Source: Nitrospirota bacterium
GTDB taxonomy: Bacteria; Nitrospirota; Thermodesulfovibrionia; Thermodesulfovibrionales; UBA6898
Direction: 5' to 3'
Length of the DNA: 44,368 nucleotides
NCBI GenBank assembly: GCA_016217675.1
Contig: JACRHC010000032.1
Span: 1-44,368 of the forward strand
The notes below the pieces were generated by a model. That model saw nothing but the letters and a program-made list of their open reading frames with translations, was not told the origin of the DNA and did not search any database. The translations under genes were made by a program, and so were the position numbers. Of the stretch, positions 8,109-17,473 are shown piece by piece. Within the stretch, counting starts at the first letter, position 1. Each line of letters opens with the position of its first letter.

Positions 8109-9724
8109 CTCGACTCCGCCTGGAGCTTCTCATACATGCCGAGAAGCTTCTGATACTTATTGTATGCGGGATCGATCTTGCCTATGCGTTCGATGTATTG
8201 CCGTGCCCGCAGAAGCAGCTGTTCGTCTTTGCCGTTCTTCCGGATGAACATGAGAAGCGCCTCTGCAGCATTGGCATTAATGATCTTGTTGGCCTTCTGG
8301 CTGTTGGCCGCTTTTTCAAAATACTCGATTGCTTCTTCAAGTCTGCCGTCTTCAACAAGGCGGACGCCCTGATTATTTGTTTTGATGATCTCGTGCTGGG
8401 CAGTCGAGACAATCTTTGCCCCCTCGGTCTCCATCTGAGTATCCTTGAATACCGCCTGAACCTTTTTAATGACATCTTCGTCCTCATGGTTGTTCCTTAC
8501 CACTTCCTGAACAAGTCTGGTCCCCGCTGTCTTATCGCCAAGTTCAAAGCAGACCTTTGCCAGATCAATCGCAATATCCTCAGAGATGCTGCCGGCTGAT
8601 TCTTCCATGAGCTGCATGGCTTCCTGAATTGCTTTTTTCGCGTCCTCTGGCCGGTTCATCTCTTTAAATACGATGCCCTCCATGGCAGAAGCCTGCATGG
8701 AGGCCTCTGCGCTTCCCTTGAATTCCTTGCGAATATCCTTCAGCACGTCAAGTGCTCCTTCGGGTGTCTTCTTTTCAACAAGCACTTTGGCGAGACTTGT
8801 ATAGTGTGACGGGTTTTTGAAAAAGGAATACTGGCCAAGGTCAATAGCTTTTTTGAAAGATTTTTCAGAGATGTCCAGGTCATTTATTTTAAAGGAAATA
8901 TCCCCAATGGTTTTGTGCCGAAAGATAGACTTGGGCGAAAGTTCAGCAGCAGTCAAAAGCACCTGCTGCGCCTCCTCAAGGGACTGATTGGCCACGAGCG
9001 ATTTCGAAAGCCAGTCATAGGCTTCAATGTACATGCTGTTGTCCTGCACAAGCGATCTGAAGGTCTCTGCGGCAGCTGCGTAATCCTGCATATAGAACTG
9101 AACTTTGCCAATGCCGAGTTTAGCCCAGGAGATATCGCGAATCGAAAGAACCTTTTCGTAAACGACCATAGCTGCCTGGTAGTCACCTATGGTAATGCAG
9201 AGGTCGCCCTTCAGTTTTAGATATTCAAAAATATTCTTTGGGATTTTCAGCGTGGATTGATCGCAGAGCGCGATGGCACGGAGGTATTCCTTGTTTGCAA
9301 TAGCAAGCTCGATGAGCTCGAAATCGCTCTTTCTTTTTATGGCCCGCTCAAGCCTGGTCCTCAGGACTTCCCGGGAAAAGGGCTTGATGAGATAGTCGTC
9401 AGGCTGATACTCGACAGCGCCCATGACCATCTGCATGCTGTTTTCTGCAGTGATCATCATGAAGACAGTCGAAAATTTTATCAGGTTCCGGTGCCTGGCC
9501 TCTTCGAAAACCTGCTGCCCATCTTTGCGGTTATACCCAAGGTTGTAGTCGCAGAGGATAACATCATAGGACTTATTGGACATAAGCTCAATAGCTGCTT
9601 CACCATTTGCCGCATCATCAATATCCTTGACATTGAAGCTCCATAGCATGCGTCTGATCGAGGATCTAAATTCGCCGAAATCGTCGATAACAAGAAATTG
9701 CTTATAACTCAGATCATATGACAT
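8105..9724 (-). CDS. Response regulator with REC domain and long TPR region
   Basis: 539 residues. The N-terminal REC domain (about 8-130) has D14-D15, phosphoacceptor D59 in LCDYNLG and K114 in LIKPF. Residues 140-539 form a series of helical tetratricopeptide repeats, for example the segments around GDYQAAMVVYEKVL, QDYAAAAETFRSLV and GRLEEAIEYFEKAA. There is no DNA-binding or enzymatic output, so it should act through protein contacts. The start ATG 9724 has no clear ribosome-binding site. It is the first gene of a two-gene unit with the histidine kinase. Family and function are inferred from domains only. Confidence 0.85.
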   Translation of the reverse strand: MSYDLSYKQFLVIDDFGEFRSSIRRMLWSFNVKDIDDAANGEAAIELMSNKSYDVILCDYNLGYNRKDGQQVFEEARHRNLIKFSTVFMMITAENSMQMVMGAVEYQPDDYLIKPFSREVLRTRLERAIKRKSDFELIELAIANKEYLRAIALCDQSTLKIPKNIFEYLKLKGDLCITIGDYQAAMVVYEKVLSIRDISWAKLGIGKVQFYMQDYAAAAETFRSLVQDNSMYIEAYDWLSKSLVANQSLEEAQQVLLTAAELSPKSIFRHKTIGDISFKINDLDISEKSFKKAIDLGQYSFFKNPSHYTSLAKVLVEKKTPEGALDVLKDIRKEFKGSAEASMQASAMEGIVFKEMNRPEDAKKAIQEAMQLMEESAGSISEDIAIDLAKVCFELGDKTAGTRLVQEVVRNNHEDEDVIKKVQAVFKDTQMETEGAKIVSTAQHEIIKTNNQGVRLVEDGRLEEAIEYFEKAANSQKANKIINANAAEALLMFIRKNGKDEQLLLRARQYIERIGKIDPAYNKYQKLLGMYEKLQAESR

Positions 9725-9737
9725 ATTTTCAGCAACT

Positions 9738-9743
9738 ATATTA
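9738..9743 (-). promoter_or_regulatory. Candidate extended -10 of the REC-TPR gene
   Basis: TGC-TAATAT on the minus strand (TAATAT revealed as ATATTA on the plus strand, preceded by TGC). The predicted +1 is near 9731, 7 bases before ATG 9724. There is no good -35. The 155 bases between here and rsmE otherwise show nothing I can assign. Confidence 0.3.
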
Positions 9744-9879
9744 GCACAAAAGAAGTATTCGTGAGGAAGGCGTCAGACATGAAGAGAGCTGATAACGGGA
9801 CGGCAAACTCCATCTTATCAGGGGAGGAGCCGGAGGAAGTGACAGTGGAGCCTTCAAAACAGAGAAGTCTCTCGTGCTA

Positions 9880-10623
9880 TCAGTTCGCAGGAGTCGAATT
9901 GCTGTCTGACAGGTCGCCGAGCACGTACTGCGCAAGAGCGACAGCGGTCAGTGCCGCTGTTTCTGCGCGGAGGATACGCCTGCCTAAGGATGCAATGGTA
10001 AGGCCGCAACCTTTGGCAGTCTTGACCTCCTTTTCTGAAAAACCGCCTTCAGGGCCGATGCAAAGGACTATTTTTTTTTCGCCTTTAAACGCATCGGCTG
10101 CAGCAGAGAAGGGCGCCTGTCCTTTTTCCCAACAGATAATACCCCTGCCCCGATCCTGCCCCGCGAGCGCGGCTTCATATGCGGCAGGTTCGTGAATAAG
10201 AGGAATCATATTCCTGCCGCATTGGCGTGATGCCTCTTCCGCAATCTTCTGCCAGCGCTGAAGTTTTCTGGTCTCTCTCACCTGGCTTCTCTCGGTGACC
10301 ACCGGCGCTATTTCTTTTACGCCGAGTTCTGTCGCCTTCTGGATAACCAGGTCCATCTTTTCTCCCTTGAGCAGCCCCTGAACCAGGACGATATCAAGCG
10401 GAGATTCGTTGTCCTGATTAAAGGGCTCCAGGATCTCGATTGCAGCCAGTTTTTTTGTGATGGCAGATATCTGCGCAGAATAGGCAGTGCCGGTGCTGTC
10501 TGTTACGATGAGAGGGTCGTGGATTTTGCACCTGAGGACTGCAGAAATATAGTGGGCTTTTTCTCCTGTGAGATGGATGACCCTCTCTTTCTGAATCGAT
10601 CTATCAAGAAAAAGCCTGGTCAT
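9880..10623 (-). CDS. rsmE: 16S rRNA m3U1498 methyltransferase
   Basis: 247 residues, SPOUT-class methyltransferase. An N-terminal PUA-like part (MTRLFLDRSI, VIHLTGEKAHYISAVLR) precedes the catalytic domain with LVQGLLKGEKMDLVIQKATE, the segment ERSQVRETRKLQRWQKIAEEA, and the SAM-binding knot IGPEGGFSEKEV followed by SLGRRILRAETAA. It methylates N3 of U1498 in 16S rRNA. It is the last gene of the dnaK operon, 28 bases after dnaJ, an order common in several phyla (in Bacillus dnaJ is followed by prmA and rsmE). Confidence 0.95.
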   Translation of the reverse strand: MTRLFLDRSIQKERVIHLTGEKAHYISAVLRCKIHDPLIVTDSTGTAYSAQISAITKKLAAIEILEPFNQDNESPLDIVLVQGLLKGEKMDLVIQKATELGVKEIAPVVTERSQVRETRKLQRWQKIAEEASRQCGRNMIPLIHEPAAYEAALAGQDRGRGIICWEKGQAPFSAAADAFKGEKKIVLCIGPEGGFSEKEVKTAKGCGLTIASLGRRILRAETAALTAVALAQYVLGDLSDSNSTPAN

Positions 10624-10651
10624 GAAAAGAGCCAGATGAACTGATCAGGTG

Positions 10652-11758
10652 TCAGCCCTCGACTCCGGTGAAGAGATCCTTCAGCTTGTCTTTGAAGCTC
10701 TTATTGGTGTCGTCAGTGCTGTGCGCTGCAAACTCTTCGAGAAGTTCCTTCTGTCTCAGGGACAATTTTTTTGGCACCTCGATAAAGACCCTGATGAGCT
10801 GATTGCCGCGCTGCTGGCTGCCGATGCGAGGTGCACCCTTACCTTTGAGCGTGAAGATCTTTCCGGACTGAGTGCCGGCTGGAATTTTGAGCTTTGCAGA
10901 ACCGTCGAGAGTTGGAACCTCTATCTCTGCGCCGAGGGCTGCATTGGTGAAGGAAATGGGGAAATCGCAAAAGAGGTCTGTGCCCTCCCGCTTAAATAGC
11001 TCATGTTCCTGAATATCCAGTATGACATAAAGGTCGCCGTTTGGTCCGCTATTAACACCCGGTTCTCCCTCGCCGACAATCTTGAGCCGCGAGCCGGCAT
11101 CTACGCCGGGAGGGATCTTGAGATTGACGGTCCTCTGTTCCTGTATGAATCCCTGCCCTTTGCACTTTTTGCAGGGGTTGGTGATGATCTTGCCGGTGCC
11201 ATAGCACTTGCCGCAGGTTTTTGATACGCTGAAGAAACCCTGCTGATACCTGATATGACCAGAACCTTTGCAGGCACTGCAGACCTCAGGCTGTTTATCA
11301 GGCTCTGAGCCGGTTCCATTGCATTCTCCGCATTTCTGGAGCTTCGGAAAGGTGATCACCTTTTCCGTGCCGAAGACCGCCTCTTCAAGGCTGATGTCGA
11401 GATCATATCTGAGGTCGTTTCCCTTGGCAGCCCTCTGTCTCCTGTGGCCGCCGAAGTTGCCCCCGAAGATATCGCCGAAGAAGTCCTCGAAGATATCGCC
11501 GAACCCTGCGCCGCCGGTGAACGGTCCCTGGTTAGCACCGAAGCCGTCTGCCGTGCCGAAGCGGTCATAGTGAGCCCTTTTTTCAGGGTCGGAAAGAATA
11601 GAATAGGCGTGGCTGATCTCTTTGAATTTATCCTCTGAGGCCTTGTCCCCGGCATTTCTGTCCGGATGATATTTCATGGCAAGCTGCCGGTAGGACTTCT
11701 TCAGCTCTTCCTGTGTAGCTTCCCGTGAGACGCCAAGTAATTCGTAGTAATCGGTCAC
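10652..11758 (-). CDS. dnaJ: Chaperone protein DnaJ (Hsp40)
   Basis: 368 residues, full-length class I DnaJ. The J domain (1-70) carries the HPD motif in [10 protein letters not shown] Gly/Phe-rich linker follows ([20 protein letters not shown]). The zinc-binding region has four CxxCxGxG-type repeats ([32 protein letters not shown]). The start is GTG 11758 with an AGGA-type site 5-8 bases upstream. It stimulates DnaK ATPase activity. A 116-base gap separates it from dnaK and contains a TATACT box about 50 bases upstream of dnaJ that might serve a secondary promoter. Confidence 0.97.
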   Translation of the reverse strand: MTDYYELLGVSREATQEELKKSYRQLAMKYHPDRNAGDKASEDKFKEISHAYSILSDPEKRAHYDRFGTADGFGANQGPFTGGAGFGDIFEDFFGDIFGGNFGGHRRQRAAKGNDLRYDLDISLEEAVFGTEKVITFPKLQKCGECNGTGSEPDKQPEVCSACKGSGHIRYQQGFFSVSKTCGKCYGTGKIITNPCKKCKGQGFIQEQRTVNLKIPPGVDAGSRLKIVGEGEPGVNSGPNGDLYVILDIQEHELFKREGTDLFCDFPISFTNAALGAEIEVPTLDGSAKLKIPAGTQSGKIFTLKGKGAPRIGSQQRGNQLIRVFIEVPKKLSLRQKELLEEFAAHSTDDTNKSFKDKLKDLFTGVEG

Positions 11759-11874
11759 CGTATTTTCCTATTCTGTTTGTGATGTAAAAGTATACATGAA
11801 AAAGGGTCCAAGGGTGCAAGCCGTTTATGAGCCGGGTGCTGTTCCCTTGAACCCCCTGTCGTTATCCGGAAGTG

Positions 11875-13794
11875 CTATTTCTTGTCCTTGTCAACGTCCT
11901 CGAACTCAGCTTCCACGACCTCTTCCTCTGCCGGCTTTGCGCCCTGGCCAGCATCAGCAGAAGCGCCTCCGGGCTGAGCTCCGGCCCCTGTCTGCTTATA
12001 AAGGTGCTCGGCAAGCTTATGTGAAATACTCATGAGTTTGTCTGTAGCTGACTTTATCTCAGCAGGATCGGAACTCGAGTCTTTTACCTTCTTGCAGTGT
12101 TCAAGGGCCTCCTCGATTTCGCGCTTTTCATCGGCAGTGACCTTGTCCCCATAGTCGCCCAGGGATTTCTCGACCGTGTAGCAGAGCGTGTCAGCATTGT
12201 TCCGGGCCTCTGCCATCTGCTTCTTCTTGTGGTCCTCCTGACCGTGTTCGTCTGCGTCGCGGACCATATTCTTGATCTCGTTTTCAGAAAGGCCGCTTGA
12301 GGCGGTGATCCGGATCGACTGCTCCTTGTTCGTGCCGAGGTCCTTTGCCGAGACATGGAGAATACCGTTTGCATCAATATCAAAAGAGACCTCAATCTGA
12401 GGTACGCCCCGCGGAGCAGGGGGGATGCCGATAAGTTCGAAGTTGCCTAACAGCTTGTTGTCAGCAGCCATTTCGCGTTCACCCTGACAGATCTTGATCG
12501 TGACTGCCGGCTGATTGTCTGTTGCTGTTGAAAATACCTGGCTCTTTTTGGTCGGAATGGTGGTGTTCCTCTCGATGATCTTGGTAAAGATGCCGCCGAG
12601 GGTCTCGATGCCCAATGACAGAGGGGTAACGTCCAGGAGCAGGACTTCTTTTACATCCCCCTTGAGCACTGCTGCCTGTATCGCAGCGCCTACAGCAACG
12701 ACCTCATCAGGGTTCACGGTCCTGTTCGGTTCTTTGCCGAAGAAGCCCTGCACAGTCTGCTGAACTCTTGGCGTCCGGGTCTGGCCGCCTACGAGCAGCA
12801 CCTCATCGATATTGCCAGCGGTCAGCCCGGCATCTGCAAGGGCGTTTTTGCAGGGGCCGATGGTGTTTTCGAACAGGTCAGCAGCCAACTGTTCGAACTC
12901 GGAGCGTTTAATCTTCAGCAGCAAATGCTTGGGACCGGTTGCGTCAGCAGTGACAAAGGGGAGATTGATCTCGGTCTCCGTAGCTGTTGAAAGCTCGATC
13001 TTTGCACGTTCGGCAGCCTCTTTCAGTCTCTGAAGGGCCATCTTGTCATTCTTCAGATCAATACCCTGGTCTTTTTTGAATTCATCAATCATCCAGTCAA
13101 TGATCCTGATATCAAAGTCATCACCACCGAGGTAGGTGTCTCCGTTTGTGGACTTCACCTCGATGACTCCTTCTCCGATCTCGAGAATCGAGATGTCAAA
13201 GGTTCCGCCGCCAAGGTCATACACTGCAACCTTTTCTTCCTTTTTCTTGTCCATACCGTAAGCAAGGGCAGCAGCGGTAGGTTCATTGATGATCCTGAGA
13301 ACGTTGAGGCCCGCTATCCTGCCTGCGTCCTTGGTTGCCTGCCTCTGGCTGTCATCAAAATATGCCGGTACAGTGATGACCGCTTCGGTCACTTTCTCGC
13401 CGAGATAATCTTCAGCAGCCTGCTTCAGCTTCTGCAGGATCATGGCAGAGATTTCGGGGGGTGAGTATTTCTTGCCGAAGATCTCGACATGGGCATCGCT
13501 GTTTGGCGCCTCCACGATCTTGTACGGCAGCCTCTTCTGCGCGTGGCCTACCTCAGGCGCCGAAAACTTCCTTCCCATAAGTCTCTTGATCGAGAATATG
13601 GTATTTTCCGGATTCGTAATCGCCTGTCGTTTTGCTATCTGACCGACAAGCCGTTCGCCCTTGTCGGTGATCGCTACGATCGACGGCGTTGTCCTGGTCC
13701 CTTCCTGGTTCGGTATGACAACGGTCTCACCGCCCTGCACAACAGCCACGCATGAGTTCGTCGTCCCAAGGTCAATTCCTATTGCTTTTCCCAT
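11875..13794 (-). CDS. dnaK: Chaperone protein DnaK (Hsp70)
   Basis: 639 residues, the usual length. The nucleotide-binding domain begins [19 protein letters not shown] and includes [20 protein letters not shown] and the Ile-Asn-Glu-Pro-Thr block [12 protein letters not shown], then [12 protein letters not shown]. The substrate-binding domain and the helical lid follow, ending in an acidic tail [17 protein letters not shown]. It refolds stressed proteins with DnaJ and GrpE. The gene starts 1 base after the grpE stop and is presumably controlled from the CIRCE-regulated promoter before hrcA. Confidence 0.99.
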   Translation of the reverse strand: MGKAIGIDLGTTNSCVAVVQGGETVVIPNQEGTRTTPSIVAITDKGERLVGQIAKRQAITNPENTIFSIKRLMGRKFSAPEVGHAQKRLPYKIVEAPNSDAHVEIFGKKYSPPEISAMILQKLKQAAEDYLGEKVTEAVITVPAYFDDSQRQATKDAGRIAGLNVLRIINEPTAAALAYGMDKKKEEKVAVYDLGGGTFDISILEIGEGVIEVKSTNGDTYLGGDDFDIRIIDWMIDEFKKDQGIDLKNDKMALQRLKEAAERAKIELSTATETEINLPFVTADATGPKHLLLKIKRSEFEQLAADLFENTIGPCKNALADAGLTAGNIDEVLLVGGQTRTPRVQQTVQGFFGKEPNRTVNPDEVVAVGAAIQAAVLKGDVKEVLLLDVTPLSLGIETLGGIFTKIIERNTTIPTKKSQVFSTATDNQPAVTIKICQGEREMAADNKLLGNFELIGIPPAPRGVPQIEVSFDIDANGILHVSAKDLGTNKEQSIRITASSGLSENEIKNMVRDADEHGQEDHKKKQMAEARNNADTLCYTVEKSLGDYGDKVTADEKREIEEALEHCKKVKDSSSDPAEIKSATDKLMSISHKLAEHLYKQTGAGAQPGGASADAGQGAKPAEEEVVEAEFEDVDKDKK

Positions 13795-13795
13795 C

Positions 13796-14404
13796 TTATT
13801 GTTCCTCCTCTATGGAATCGGTTTTTTTAATTTCTGATGCTTCTGCATCGTTATCCTGCTGTTTCTGCGGTTTTGCTGAAACGGCAACAAGTGACGGCCT
13901 GAGCACTTTGTCGCGGTATCTGAACCCTGCCCTGAACTCCTCTGCTATCATGTTTTCCTCCATATCAGCCCGTTGAACCTGTGACATGGCATGATGGATT
14001 GCGGGGTCAAAGGGTTTCCCTGTCGCCTCGATGCGAACGAGACCGAACTTTTCGAGTGTCCTCTGCAATTCTTTAAGTGTCACTTCAACGCCCTGGACAA
14101 GCCCGCTGTTGATCTCCTCTGACGCATGCTTCAATGCCAGATCAAGGTTGTCTATGGCAGGCAGTATCTCATAGAGCAATGATTCGTTGCCGTAGCGCAC
14201 GAGATCTTCCTTTTCCTTGTTGACGCGCTTCCGGTAATTTTCAAAGTCAGCGTACAGCCGCAAATACCTGCTGTTTAATTCATCTGCTTCGGCGCTGACC
14301 GCAGTCTTTTGCTGCTCTGTTTCCTCATCAGGACTGTCAGTGACAAGCTCTATGTCGTCCTCTCCAAAATCTTCGTTTTTGTTGTCCAGCTCTTTTTCTC
14401 CCAA
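13796..14404 (-). CDS. grpE: Nucleotide exchange factor GrpE
   Basis: 202 residues. An acidic N-terminus leads into the long coiled coil ([20 protein letters not shown]) and then the beta-domain with the family signature around [12 protein letters not shown]. GrpE releases ADP from DnaK. The C-terminal tail after [12 protein letters not shown] is a charged extension of about 28 residues without family motifs. It lies 11 bases after hrcA and 1 base before dnaK. Confidence 0.97.
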   Translation of the reverse strand: MGEKELDNKNEDFGEDDIELVTDSPDEETEQQKTAVSAEADELNSRYLRLYADFENYRKRVNKEKEDLVRYGNESLLYEILPAIDNLDLALKHASEEINSGLVQGVEVTLKELQRTLEKFGLVRIEATGKPFDPAIHHAMSQVQRADMEENMIAEEFRAGFRYRDKVLRPSLVAVSAKPQKQQDNDAEASEIKKTDSIEEEQ

Positions 14405-14415
14405 GATGCACCTTC

Positions 14416-15447
14416 CTATCTGTTGTATGTAAGTATTTCCGTTATGAATCTTGCTGTTGTGTCAACCAATGTTATTGCCTGCGAATAGTTCATCCTCGTT
14501 GGTCCGATGATGCCGATAGTGCCCATAGGGCGATTGCCTTCCTTATACCGTGCTGCCACAAGACTGAACTGTTTCATTTCATCAAGAGGGTTCTCCGATC
14601 CGATGAAGACCTGGGTGCCGTCAGTATCCGAGATCTTCTCGAGAAGCCCGAGGATGATATGTTTGTCCTCAAGGGTCTTCAGAAGTCCCCGTATCCTGTT
14701 GATATCGCAGAAGTCAGGGAGATTGATCATCTCGGACAGGCCTGAGATGAATATGTCGCTGTCCGAAATGGCAAGGACATCTCTGCATATCCTCGTTGCT
14801 TCGCTGATGAGGCTGTTGCAGATTATCCGTTCATTCGCTATCTCCTCGATAATGGTCTTTCTGACCAGATCGAGGGAATATCCGGAAAACCGCTCATTGA
14901 TATAGTCGGAAAGCCTGTTGAGATCACTCCGTGACATCTCCTGCTCCACGCTGATGATCTTGCTTCTTATGATCGTATCTTCAGCAAACAGAACGACTGC
15001 AATCTGGTTCTTCCGATACGGCACCAGTTCGATCCTGCTCAGGATGGTCCTGTTGGAATTCGGCGATACGGAAATGCCTATATAGTGAGAAAGTTCCGAA
15101 AGCATGCGCGATGCATTGTCTAAAAAAGAATCGACATCCTTTCTGAACAGATCGAGTTTCCTGCTCATTTCAGAAGCAAGTTCAGCATCCGCGTCACTTT
15201 TTTCCGCTGTAAGGGTGTCCACATAGAAGCGGTATCCGACATCTGTCGGCACGCGGCCTGCCGAGGTATGCGGCTGGCGCAGAAACCCCAGTTCCTCGAG
15301 GTCAGACATGATGTTCCGTATGGTAGCCGATGAAAGTCCCAGAGGAAATTTCTTGGTTACTGCCCGTGAACCGACAGGTCCTGGCGAACTGATATAAAGC
15401 TGAATAACAGCCTGCAAAATCTGTCCACTTCTTTCATCCAAACTCAT
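14416..15447 (-). CDS. hrcA: Heat-inducible transcription repressor HrcA
   Basis: 343 residues. The N-terminal winged helix includes SSPGPVGSRAVTKKFPLGLS and SSATIRNIMSDLEELGFL, followed by QPHTSAGRVPTDVGYRFYVD, all classic HrcA signatures. The C-terminal part has GTIGIIGPTRMNY. HrcA binds CIRCE and represses chaperone genes; its folding depends on GroEL in characterised species. ATG 15447 is the start: its A is the last base of the CIRCE element and GGAGAG inside CIRCE lies 5 bases upstream. The frame extends to a GTG two codons further up within CIRCE, which is unlikely to be used. Confidence 0.97.
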   Translation of the reverse strand: MSLDERSGQILQAVIQLYISSPGPVGSRAVTKKFPLGLSSATIRNIMSDLEELGFLRQPHTSAGRVPTDVGYRFYVDTLTAEKSDADAELASEMSRKLDLFRKDVDSFLDNASRMLSELSHYIGISVSPNSNRTILSRIELVPYRKNQIAVVLFAEDTIIRSKIISVEQEMSRSDLNRLSDYINERFSGYSLDLVRKTIIEEIANERIICNSLISEATRICRDVLAISDSDIFISGLSEMINLPDFCDINRIRGLLKTLEDKHIILGLLEKISDTDGTQVFIGSENPLDEMKQFSLVAARYKEGNRPMGTIGIIGPTRMNYSQAITLVDTTARFITEILTYNR

Positions 15448-15473
15448 TAGCACTCTCCAAGTTAGAGTGCTAA
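15447..15473 (-). promoter_or_regulatory. CIRCE operator (perfect)
   Basis: The consensus TTAGCACTC - 9 bases - GAGTGCTAA is matched at every arm position (arms 15447-15455 and 15465-15473). It overlaps the predicted start site (near 15469), contains the Shine-Dalgarno GGAGAG and shares a base with the hrcA start codon. HrcA bound here should block the promoter of the whole hrcA-grpE-dnaK-dnaJ-rsmE unit. In the RNA the same inverted repeat could hide the ribosome-binding site. Confidence 0.97.
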
Positions 15474-15475
15474 TA

Positions 15476-15504
15476 ATTTAACAGCTCAATGCTGCGGGTG
15501 TCAA
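15476..15504 (-). promoter_or_regulatory. Sigma-70-type promoter of the hrcA operon
   Basis: On the minus strand, -35 TTGACA (15499-15504, 6 of 6) and -10 TTAAAT (15476-15481, 4 of 6) are separated by exactly 17 bases. The predicted +1 near 15469 lies inside CIRCE. The element is a vegetative-type heat-shock promoter controlled by HrcA rather than a sigma-32-type promoter. Confidence 0.8.
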
Positions 15505-15587
15505 GAAGAATCAAATTAGCTTAATATTTCAATGAGTTTTGGCGTTGCGAGTTATCGCTCAGGCGCGCGGTTTAGATGCCTCTCTCT

Positions 15588-16742
15588 TCACATGAGGATA
15601 GTCTTTGGAATGGAAAAGCCGTTGAATTCAGACGCATAGGAGATTGTGTATGCGCCGCTCGAAAGGATCAGGATATAATTGCCGATTGCCGGCTCCGGCA
15701 ACAGGATGTTCTTTTCTATGACGTCGAAACTGTCGCAGCTGGGGCCGGCGAGGGTCCATTTCTTGATCTCTTTTGAGCCCTCAACAACGTAGCTGTATTT
15801 AATGCCTCCGATACTTTCCATGAGGCCGTTGAATACGCCGACATCGACAGAAAGCCATTTTTCGTCACCGCGGCTGGTCTTTCCGATCACCTTAGTTACG
15901 AAAATGCCCGCATCTCCTACCACTGACCTTCCGGGTTCGATAAGGATGCGGGTCTTTTTCGGGAATTTCTGATAGATCGCCTTGTTGATATTCTTCTCAA
16001 TCGCAGAGATGCCGACCACATCCTTGGTGTACCGTATCGGGTATCCCCCCCCTATATTGAGGAGGGAAAGTTTTATCCCGGCTTTTTCAGCCCTGTCCCA
16101 GAGGTCTTTTGCCTTGTCCAGGGCAGAGTTCCAGTTATACATGTTCGTGCACTGCGAGCCCACATGAAAGGTGATGCCGACAGGGTTGAGCCCCTTCTTC
16201 TTTGCGAGCACGAGCAGTTCCTCCGCCTCCTCGACTTCAACGCCGAATTTCTTGCTGAGCGGCCACTCGCTGCCTTCATTGGGAACGGTCAGTCTTACAT
16301 AGACATTGGCCCCGGGAGTATATTCCCGCATCTTTTGAACTTCGGCTTCTGAATCGTAGGAAAAATAGTCGACGCCTGATTCAGCTGCCATCCTCAGAAA
16401 ACGGAAGGTCTTGATAGGGTTGCTCGTGATCATCCTGTCACTGGTGACCCCGATGGATTCCAGCACGCTCATCTCCCCCTCGGACGCTATCTCAAAGCCG
16501 ATACCGAGGCTGTTGATGAGCTTCAGGGTCTCAATATCAGGATTTGCCTTGACAGCATAATAGACCTCGGAATTTCTGATATTTTTGCCTATGGCATGGA
16601 CCTTCTGGCGTACCTTTGCCTTGTCCATAAGAAGGTAGGGCGGTTCGATATCCGATTCCCGAATGAAGTCGATAGCCTTCTGGATCGTTGACTTCTGTGT
16701 AATTCTGGTATGTGCCTTTGTAATGCGGAAACGGTGGTTCAT
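15588..16742 (-). CDS. Fold-III PLP-dependent decarboxylase, ornithine/lysine decarboxylase type
   Basis: 384 residues, alanine-racemase-like barrel decarboxylase of the ODC/DAPDC superfamily. PLP lysine is K65 in YYAVKANPD; HVGSQC and NIGGGYP line the phosphate; the C-terminal GPSCDSFD carries C336 and D339-340 in the position of the active-site WGPTCDxxD block of ornithine decarboxylases. That Cys-Asp motif favours ornithine (or lysine/ornithine) over meso-diaminopimelate as substrate, making putrescine or cadaverine. The N-terminal ~30 residues before the barrel are not conserved. ATG 16742 has AAGGA about 10 bases upstream. No other polyamine gene is adjacent. It is separated from hrcA by a 140-base gap containing the hrcA promoter. 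Confidence 0.85.
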   Translation of the reverse strand: MNHRFRITKAHTRITQKSTIQKAIDFIRESDIEPPYLLMDKAKVRQKVHAIGKNIRNSEVYYAVKANPDIETLKLINSLGIGFEIASEGEMSVLESIGVTSDRMITSNPIKTFRFLRMAAESGVDYFSYDSEAEVQKMREYTPGANVYVRLTVPNEGSEWPLSKKFGVEVEEAEELLVLAKKKGLNPVGITFHVGSQCTNMYNWNSALDKAKDLWDRAEKAGIKLSLLNIGGGYPIRYTKDVVGISAIEKNINKAIYQKFPKKTRILIEPGRSVVGDAGIFVTKVIGKTSRGDEKWLSVDVGVFNGLMESIGGIKYSYVVEGSKEIKKWTLAGPSCDSFDVIEKNILLPEPAIGNYILILSSGAYTISYASEFNGFSIPKTILM

Positions 16743-16795
16743 ATATCCCTGTCCTTAAAGTACATATTTATTTGCGTAGTTTTCAAAAAAAAATG

Positions 16796-17473
16796 CTATT
16801 TCGGTTTCCTTGCCTGAAGCAGTCTTTTTGTGGCGCCGCGGATGACCTCAGGCACATTCTTGTTCTTTTCCAGGATGATCAGGTCCTTGGTCTTGAGCTC
16901 GCCGACCATGCCGACGGATATCCCGGGAGGTGTCTTCGGGTTTGTTACTAAGGCATGCACTATTGCATAGTTCTTGAGCCATTCCCTGTTCTTTGTGATC
17001 TTTCGCAGCGCTTCCTCATTGATCGAACGGGAGCGGGCGATCAGCTCAATCTCCGTGTCTGTGATCTTCTGGTTATCGAGCACGCTGAGCATAACCAATT
17101 TGTTCGTGTCCTTGATCAGGATTCCGCGGACCTCCCTGCTGCCTTTCATCGCAAGCTGGACTCTTTCAGAGACGCTCAGAGTCTGGATCTTCTGGAGGAT
17201 GTTCTGTACACGGACTTCTTTTGGCTTCTCCATCTTTGCTACCGCTGAAGCAGTCTTGGCGGGGAGATGCAGGGAACCGGAGATCAGGCTTTTCACCTCA
17301 GCAGGCGTCTCAGGATGTTCATACAATAATTCCAGAATTTCGGGCCTGTTTGTGTTCGACCTTGCGATCTCCATAAAGATGTCGTTGTCATCTGCAGCCT
17401 CGATCAGAATCTCAATGACTTCCTTTGATGCAACAGAATAATCGAGTCCTATCAGAATTTGTTGCTCATCCAT
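16796..17473 (-). CDS. Uncharacterised helical-repeat protein
   Basis: 225 residues, all-helical in appearance, with no membrane span. The central and C-terminal part (about 90-220) has IQKIQTLSVSERVQLAMKGS, IKDTNKLV and KNREWLKNYAIVHALVTNPKTP, blocks I associate with unnamed hypothetical proteins of Geobacter-like and Nitrospira-like bacteria that carry HEAT-like short repeats. Function is unknown. It starts 8 bases inside the end of tlyA, so it belongs to that transcription unit, and the decarboxylase gene follows 53 bases later. Confidence 0.75.
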   Translation of the reverse strand: MDEQQILIGLDYSVASKEVIEILIEAADDNDIFMEIARSNTNRPEILELLYEHPETPAEVKSLISGSLHLPAKTASAVAKMEKPKEVRVQNILQKIQTLSVSERVQLAMKGSREVRGILIKDTNKLVMLSVLDNQKITDTEIELIARSRSINEEALRKITKNREWLKNYAIVHALVTNPKTPPGISVGMVGELKTKDLIILEKNKNVPEVIRGATKRLLQARKPK

